Assembly (NCBI RefSeq): GCF_038561955.2
Contig: NZ_CP138333.2
Coordinates: forward strand, 1,984,001-2,048,000
DNA length: 64,000 bases
Direction of reading: 5' to 3'
Source of the DNA: Salinicoccus sp. Bachu38
GTDB lineage: Bacteria; Bacillota; Bacilli; Staphylococcales; Salinicoccaceae
Below are positions 60,586-64,000 of the stretch, piece after piece (within the stretch, counting starts at the first letter, position 1; each line of letters opens with the position of its first letter). The notes under the pieces were generated by a model. That model searched no databases. It saw nothing but the letters and a program-made list of their open reading frames with translations, and was not told the origin of the DNA. The position numbers and the translations under genes are program-made.

Positions 60586-60643
60586 TAAACCGTTTCACTA
60601 AAACGATTTACTAAAGTATAAATGACATGAAAGCGTTTTACAA
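60586..60643 (-). promoter_or_regulatory. promoter and LacI-type operators of the TRAP/hxl operon
   Basis: On the minus strand: -35 TTGTAA (60643-60638), 17-base spacer, -10 TATACT (60620-60615). Three similar A/T-flanked palindromes with central CG: TAAACCGTTTCA (60586-60597), TAAAACGATTTA (60599-60610) and TGAAAGCGTTTTACA (60628-60642). The last lies between the -35 and -10 boxes, the other two just after the -10: ideal for repression. The third also resembles a CcpA site with two mismatches. Confidence 0.7.
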
Positions 60644-60810
60644 CCATGAATTGGTTAAAAACTGAAAATTCATCCACTTTCGGATATCTGCATATCTGTT
60701 GAGTTTTCCGGTAAAGTAATGCCATAATAAAAGGGTGGAATCCTGTTATACAATGTGTGATTCAGGGAATAGACAGACTGATGGATCAATATACCAAAGG
60801 AGTGGAATTC

Positions 60811-61701
60811 ATGAATCAGGAACAATTCGACAAAGTCAAGAATGGAAAAGGCTTCATCGCAGCCCTCGACCAGAGTGGCGGAAGTACACCAAAGGCACTG
60901 CTTGCATATGGTGTGCAGGAGGACGCCTATTCAAGCGAAGATGAAATGTTCGACCTTGTACATGAGATGCGCACACGCATCATCACTTCCCCTTCATTCA
61001 ATGCGGATCAGATACTCGGGGCCATCCTGTTCGAACAGACGATGGACAGGGAAATCGAAGGCAAGTATACTTCCGAGTATCTTGCTGACAAGGGCATCGT
61101 GCCTTTCCTCAAAGTCGACAAGGGACTTGCTGACGAAAAGGACGGCGTACAGCTCATGAAGCCGATACCGGATCTCGACAAACTGCTTGAACGTGCGAAT
61201 GAAAGAGGCGTCTTCGGCACGAAGATGCGCTCCAACATCCTTGAACCGAACGAAAAAGGCATCAAGGAAGTCGTCGATCAGCAGTTTGAAGTCGGCAAGC
61301 AGATCCTCGCAGCAGGACTCATGCCGATCATCGAACCTGAGGTCAATGTCTACAGTGACAACAAGGAGAAATCCGAACAGATCCTCAAGGAAGAGATTGA
61401 AAAGCATCTCGATCAGCTGACGGATGATCAGCAGGTCATGCTGAAACTCTCCATCCCGACAAATGCAAATGAGTACAAATCACTCATCGAGCATCCAAGG
61501 GTCCTCAGGGTCGTTGCCCTGTCCGGCGGATACTCAAGGGATGAAGCGAATGAAAAGCTCAAGAAGAATGAAGGCCTCATCGCCAGCTTCTCCCGTGCGC
61601 TCGCTTCAGAGCTGAGCGTCAACCAGTCCGATGAAGAGTTCGACAGGAAATTGAAAGAGGCTGTAGATACGATCTACGACGCTTCCGTCAATAAGGAATA
61701 G
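60811..61701 (+). CDS. fda: fructose-bisphosphate aldolase, class I
   Basis: Cleaves fructose 1,6-bisphosphate to dihydroxyacetone phosphate and glyceraldehyde 3-phosphate. 296 residues, the length of the staphylococcal class I enzyme. [20 protein letters not shown] is the N-terminal signature, [20 protein letters not shown] is the first active-site block, and [10 protein letters not shown] has the Schiff-base Lys. ATG 60811 follows AAAGGAG; upstream in-frame Met residues lack a site. Divergent from the TRAP/hxl operon, to whose fructose 6-phosphate output it is metabolically adjacent. Confidence 0.95.
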   Translation: MNQEQFDKVKNGKGFIAALDQSGGSTPKALLAYGVQEDAYSSEDEMFDLVHEMRTRIITSPSFNADQILGAILFEQTMDREIEGKYTSEYLADKGIVPFLKVDKGLADEKDGVQLMKPIPDLDKLLERANERGVFGTKMRSNILEPNEKGIKEVVDQQFEVGKQILAAGLMPIIEPEVNVYSDNKEKSEQILKEEIEKHLDQLTDDQQVMLKLSIPTNANEYKSLIEHPRVLRVVALSGGYSRDEANEKLKKNEGLIASFSRALASELSVNQSDEEFDRKLKEAVDTIYDASVNKE

Positions 61702-61708
61702 TCCTGGG

Positions 61709-61732
61709 GCGCCCCTTCTTATGGAGGGGCGC
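61709..61732 (+). terminator. terminator of fda
   Basis: GCGCCCCT/AGGGGCGC stem, eight-base loop, then a T-rich run. Confidence 0.8.
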
Positions 61733-61762
61733 AATTCTTTTTAATTTATTTTGCATTAAGGG

Positions 61763-61791
61763 TAGACAGGGTGCTTTAAATGATGTATAGT
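61763..61791 (+). promoter_or_regulatory. sigma-A promoter of cspA
   Basis: TAGACA (61763-61768), 17 bases, TATAGT (61786-61791). Predicted transcript start about 61798, giving a 5' UTR near 150 bases. Confidence 0.65.
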
Positions 61792-61830
61792 AACTGTAAT
61801 AAGATTTTTAAGTAAAGCAAAGCAGTATCT

Positions 61831-61890
61831 AATTCACATGTTACAAAGAGTAATCGTGATTTGGCCGGTACTTTTTGTAACGTGTGAATT
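61831..61890 (+). promoter_or_regulatory. long hairpin in the cspA 5' UTR
   Basis: AATTCACATGTTACAAA (61831-61847) pairs with TTTGTAACGTGTGAATT (61874-61890): 17 pairs, one G-U, 26-base loop, then a short T-run (61891-61895). It matches the type of RNase III-cleaved, CspA-bound hairpin known in the S. aureus cspA leader; it could also attenuate transcription. Confidence 0.65.
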
Positions 61891-61947
61891 TTTTTATGTG
61901 TTAGTGCGCTTAAGATATTATTAAATTTATTTTTGGAGGTCATTTAT

Positions 61948-62148
61948 ATGACACAAGGTACAGTAAAATGGTTCAATGCAGACAAAGGTTTCGGTTTCAT
62001 CGAAGTTGAAGGCGGAGACGACGTATTCGCTCACTTCTCCAACATCGAAGGCGAAGGCTACAAGACTCTTGACGAAGGTCAAGCTGTAGAATTCAGCGTT
62101 GAAGAAGGTCAGCGTGGACCACAAGCTGTTAACATCGTTAAACTCTAA
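61948..62148 (+). CDS. cspA: cold-shock protein
   Basis: 66-residue OB-fold RNA chaperone. RNP1 is KGFGFIEV and RNP2 is [10 protein letters not shown]; start [15 protein letters not shown] is typical. GGAGGT precedes ATG 61948. The codon choice is strongly biased, fitting very high expression. A long structured leader upstream suggests post-transcriptional autoregulation. Confidence 0.96.
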   Translation: MTQGTVKWFNADKGFGFIEVEGGDDVFAHFSNIEGEGYKTLDEGQAVEFSVEEGQRGPQAVNIVKL

Positions 62149-62188
62149 TAATATTTTAAATAATATTTTAGTAAGTTTATGTTAATGG

Positions 62189-62220
62189 AAAAATCCCCTC
62201 TCATATGAGAGGGGATTTTT
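62189..62220 (+). terminator. terminator of cspA
   Basis: AAAAATCCCCTCTCAT/ATGAGAGGGGATTTTT perfect palindrome with further T residues. Confidence 0.9.
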
Positions 62221-62274
62221 TTGTGCCCAATTTCAGATCTGCATCCTATCTGCCCGGTTTCCATTCTTTACGTA

Positions 62275-62329
62275 GAAAACAGCATCCCGGAACCTCACTT
62301 GGCCCGGGATGCTGTTTTCAGTGTATTTT
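62275..62329 (-). terminator. terminator of proBA
   Basis: GAAAACAGCATCCCGG (62275-62290) pairs with CCGGGATGCTGTTTTC (62314-62329), 16 bp, just after proA on the minus strand. Confidence 0.75.
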
Positions 62330-62340
62330 GCGTTATGTTC

Positions 62341-63615
62341 CTACCCTTTCGTCTGACCCATGCCTTCCACGACATACTTGTAGCTTGTCAGTGCTTCCAG
62401 ACCCATCGGTCCCCTGGCATGGAGCTTCTGCGTGCTGATGCCGATCTCTCCACCGAAACCGAACTCTGCACCATCCGTGAAGCGGGTCGATGCATTGACG
62501 TACACCGCGGCTGAATCCACATCGTTCAGGAAGTTCTGGGCGTGGCTGTAGCTTCCCGTGATGATTGCATCGGAGTGTCCGGAAGAATACTTTTCGATAT
62601 GCCCGATTGCATCTTCATAGCCTTCCACCACTTTCACGGCGATTTCATTGCCGAGGTACTCCTTCTCATAATCCCCTTCTTCTGCGGCTACTGCATCATC
62701 TGTAATGCTGCAGACCGTCTCGTCTCCATGGACGATGACGCCTTTCTGCATCAGGGCATCAGCAAGCGCCGGCAGTGCTTCTTCAGCAATGCTCCTGTCG
62801 ATCAGGAGTGTTTCAAGCGCATTGCAGACCGAAGGCCTCTGCGTCTTGCCATTGACCAGGATCGATTCGGCCATCTCGAGATCCGCCTGTTCGTGGACAT
62901 AGAGATGACAGTTTCCCGTACCCGTCTCGATGACCGGCACAGTCGCGTTCTTGAGCACCGACTGGATCAGATTCGCCCCGCCGCGCGGAATGAGGCAGTC
63001 CAGCCCTTCGTTGAATTTCATGAATTCTGCAGCCAGTTCCCTGGACGGATCGGTGATCAGCTGGATGCTGTCGGCAGGAATGGATGTTTTGGAGAGTCCC
63101 TCCTGCAGCACCTTGACGAGCGCCTTGTTGCTGTTGATTGCTTCCTTGCCGCCTCTCAGAATGACGCTGTTGCCAGCCTTCAGGCATAGACCCGTGGCGT
63201 CGACCGTCACATTCGGACGGGATTCGTAGATGATGCCGATGACGCCGAGGGGTACACTCCTCTTGCTGATTCTGAGGCCGTCCTTGTTCACCCACTGGTC
63301 CTGTGTCTTCGTAATCGGGTCAGGCAGGGCAGCCATCTGCTTGAGGCCATCCTTCATGCTTTCTATGCGTGCTTCATTCAATGCCAGGCGTTCCACCATC
63401 GCATCCTGGTATCCCGCTTCCTTGCTGTGCATCATATCCTTCTTGTTCTCTTCAAGGATGAATGCCTTGTTCTCTTCCAGAGCCTCCGCCATGGCCAGGA
63501 GTGCCTCGTTCTTCTCTCCCGTTTTACTTTTGCGCAATGCTTTCGCTGCCGCTTTCGCAGCCAGTCCCATGTCTTTGAGAATGTCGTTCATATCGGCTGT
63601 CGTCTGAACCATCAT
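62341..63615 (-). CDS. proA: gamma-glutamyl phosphate reductase
   Basis: Second step of proline synthesis from glutamate; 424 residues, aldehyde-dehydrogenase fold. KRSVPLGVIGIIYESRPNVT is the NADP-binding signature, GKTQRPSVCNALETLLIDRS includes the catalytic Cys, and FGGEIGISTQKLHARGPMGL is the C-terminal motif. The first ATG (63615) overlaps the proB stop as ATGA, indicating translational coupling. Proline is a major compatible solute in halotolerant cocci. Confidence 0.95.
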   Translation of the reverse strand: MMVQTTADMNDILKDMGLAAKAAAKALRKSKTGEKNEALLAMAEALEENKAFILEENKKDMMHSKEAGYQDAMVERLALNEARIESMKDGLKQMAALPDPITKTQDQWVNKDGLRISKRSVPLGVIGIIYESRPNVTVDATGLCLKAGNSVILRGGKEAINSNKALVKVLQEGLSKTSIPADSIQLITDPSRELAAEFMKFNEGLDCLIPRGGANLIQSVLKNATVPVIETGTGNCHLYVHEQADLEMAESILVNGKTQRPSVCNALETLLIDRSIAEEALPALADALMQKGVIVHGDETVCSITDDAVAAEEGDYEKEYLGNEIAVKVVEGYEDAIGHIEKYSSGHSDAIITGSYSHAQNFLNDVDSAAVYVNASTRFTDGAEFGFGGEIGISTQKLHARGPMGLEALTSYKYVVEGMGQTKG

Positions 63616-64000
63616 ATCTCCTCCCCTTGCAATGCTGTCTCAAGTATGTTTTTCTTAAATAGCGTGCCTATTTCTTCCCCTTCGAGTATGTTGAATATCA
63701 AGGCGGGGTTCTCCGCACTTGTTATGATCATGCTCTTATTGTTTTCTATTAAGTATTTGGCCGCTTTAAGCTTCGTTTCCATGCCGCCTGTAGAGAACAG
63801 TGAACCTGTACCATTGGCCATGCTCAGTATGTCCGTATCGACCTGGCCGACAGCTGGAATCAGTTTGGCGAATTCGTTCGTATGTGGATTTTCATCATAT
63901 AGGCCATCTACATCGCTCAGAATAATCAGCAGGTCTGCATCAACGAGCTCAGTGACGATCGCAGCCAGTGTATCGTTCTCGCCGAATCTTCTGTTGTAGG
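63612..64000 (-). CDS. proB: glutamate 5-kinase, C-terminal part (cut by right edge)
   Basis: The open frame runs off the right edge; about 129 C-terminal residues are visible, starting YNRRFGENDTLAAIV. FGENDTLAAIVTELVDADLL, LSDVDGLYDENPHTNEF and GTGSLFSTGGMETKLKAA are the kinase motifs (amino-acid kinase fold). The protein stops about where the kinase domain ends, so it lacks the PUA domain of the long ProB form. Stop overlaps the proA start by four bases. Confidence 0.93.
   Translation of the reverse strand, partial: YNRRFGENDTLAAIVTELVDADLLIILSDVDGLYDENPHTNEFAKLIPAVGQVDTDILSMANGTGSLFSTGGMETKLKAAKYLIENNKSMIITSAENPALIFNILEGEEIGTLFKKNILETALQGEEI

Noticed and set aside
60628-60642. CcpA catabolite-repression site in the hxl promoter
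   Set aside because: It matches the consensus only with two mismatches and an off-centre end, while fitting the repeated LacI-type operator better; kept only as a possibility.
1-64000. CRISPR arrays, tRNA or rRNA genes, insertion sequences, prophage genes
   Set aside because: No regularly spaced repeats, no recognisable tRNA or rRNA sequence, and no transposase or integrase motifs seen in any frame.

Overview
The window looks like a chromosomal segment from a moderately GC-rich member of the Staphylococcaceae; a Salinicoccus-like halophile is my best guess from protein content and from base composition judged by eye. Pointers are a short class I fructose-bisphosphate aldolase, a TcyP cystine transporter, HelD, KhtTU-type K+/H+ antiport, YitT, AzoR, a proBA pair whose ProB ends without a PUA extension, strong AGGAGG ribosome sites, and a SwrC-like RND pump. 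I see no rRNA, tRNA, CRISPR array, insertion sequence or prophage. Genes are short transcription units on both strands, often separated by perfect bidirectional terminator hairpins.

Left part (1-25 kb): the end of an alpha/beta hydrolase, a CHAD protein, secreted gamma-glutamyltransferase convergent with a peptide-binding lipoprotein, glycerol dehydrogenase, an old-yellow-enzyme homologue, dihydrofolate reductase, an orphan PTS EIIBC, an FAD monooxygenase, a TspO-like membrane protein, KhtTU, a nitrilase/proline-racemase pair, YitT, a lipid kinase, a DUF378 protein with an odd Thr/Asp tail, an amidohydrolase-transporter pair and a divergent pyruvate-kinase-like protein.

Middle (25-45 kb): HelD, TcyP, a three-gene sugar ABC importer without its own ATPase, several small membrane or lipoproteins, AzoR, two convergent DHA2-type drug exporters, peptidase T, a luciferase-like flavin oxidoreductase, and D-Ala-D-Ala ligase.

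Right part (45-64 kb): pheA preceded by what looks like a complete ribosome-mediated attenuator: a sigma-A promoter, a 19-codon leader peptide ending FFFSYFR, mutually exclusive hairpins and an intrinsic terminator. Then a CDF transporter, an RND pump with two very small membrane proteins upstream, and a seven-gene minus-strand operon (LacI regulator, HxlB, TRAP transporter P-Q-M, RpiA, HxlA) with operator repeats in its promoter, divergent from fructose-bisphosphate aldolase. cspA with a long structured 5' UTR and proBA close the window.

The two most notable systems are the Phe leader attenuator upstream of pheA and the TRAP/hexulose-phosphate (RuMP-type) operon. The first is unusual for a Firmicute, where T-boxes normally do this job. 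The second suggests uptake of an organic-acid-like substrate routed through the 3-hexulose-6-phosphate/ribulose-5-phosphate/ribose-5-phosphate node.
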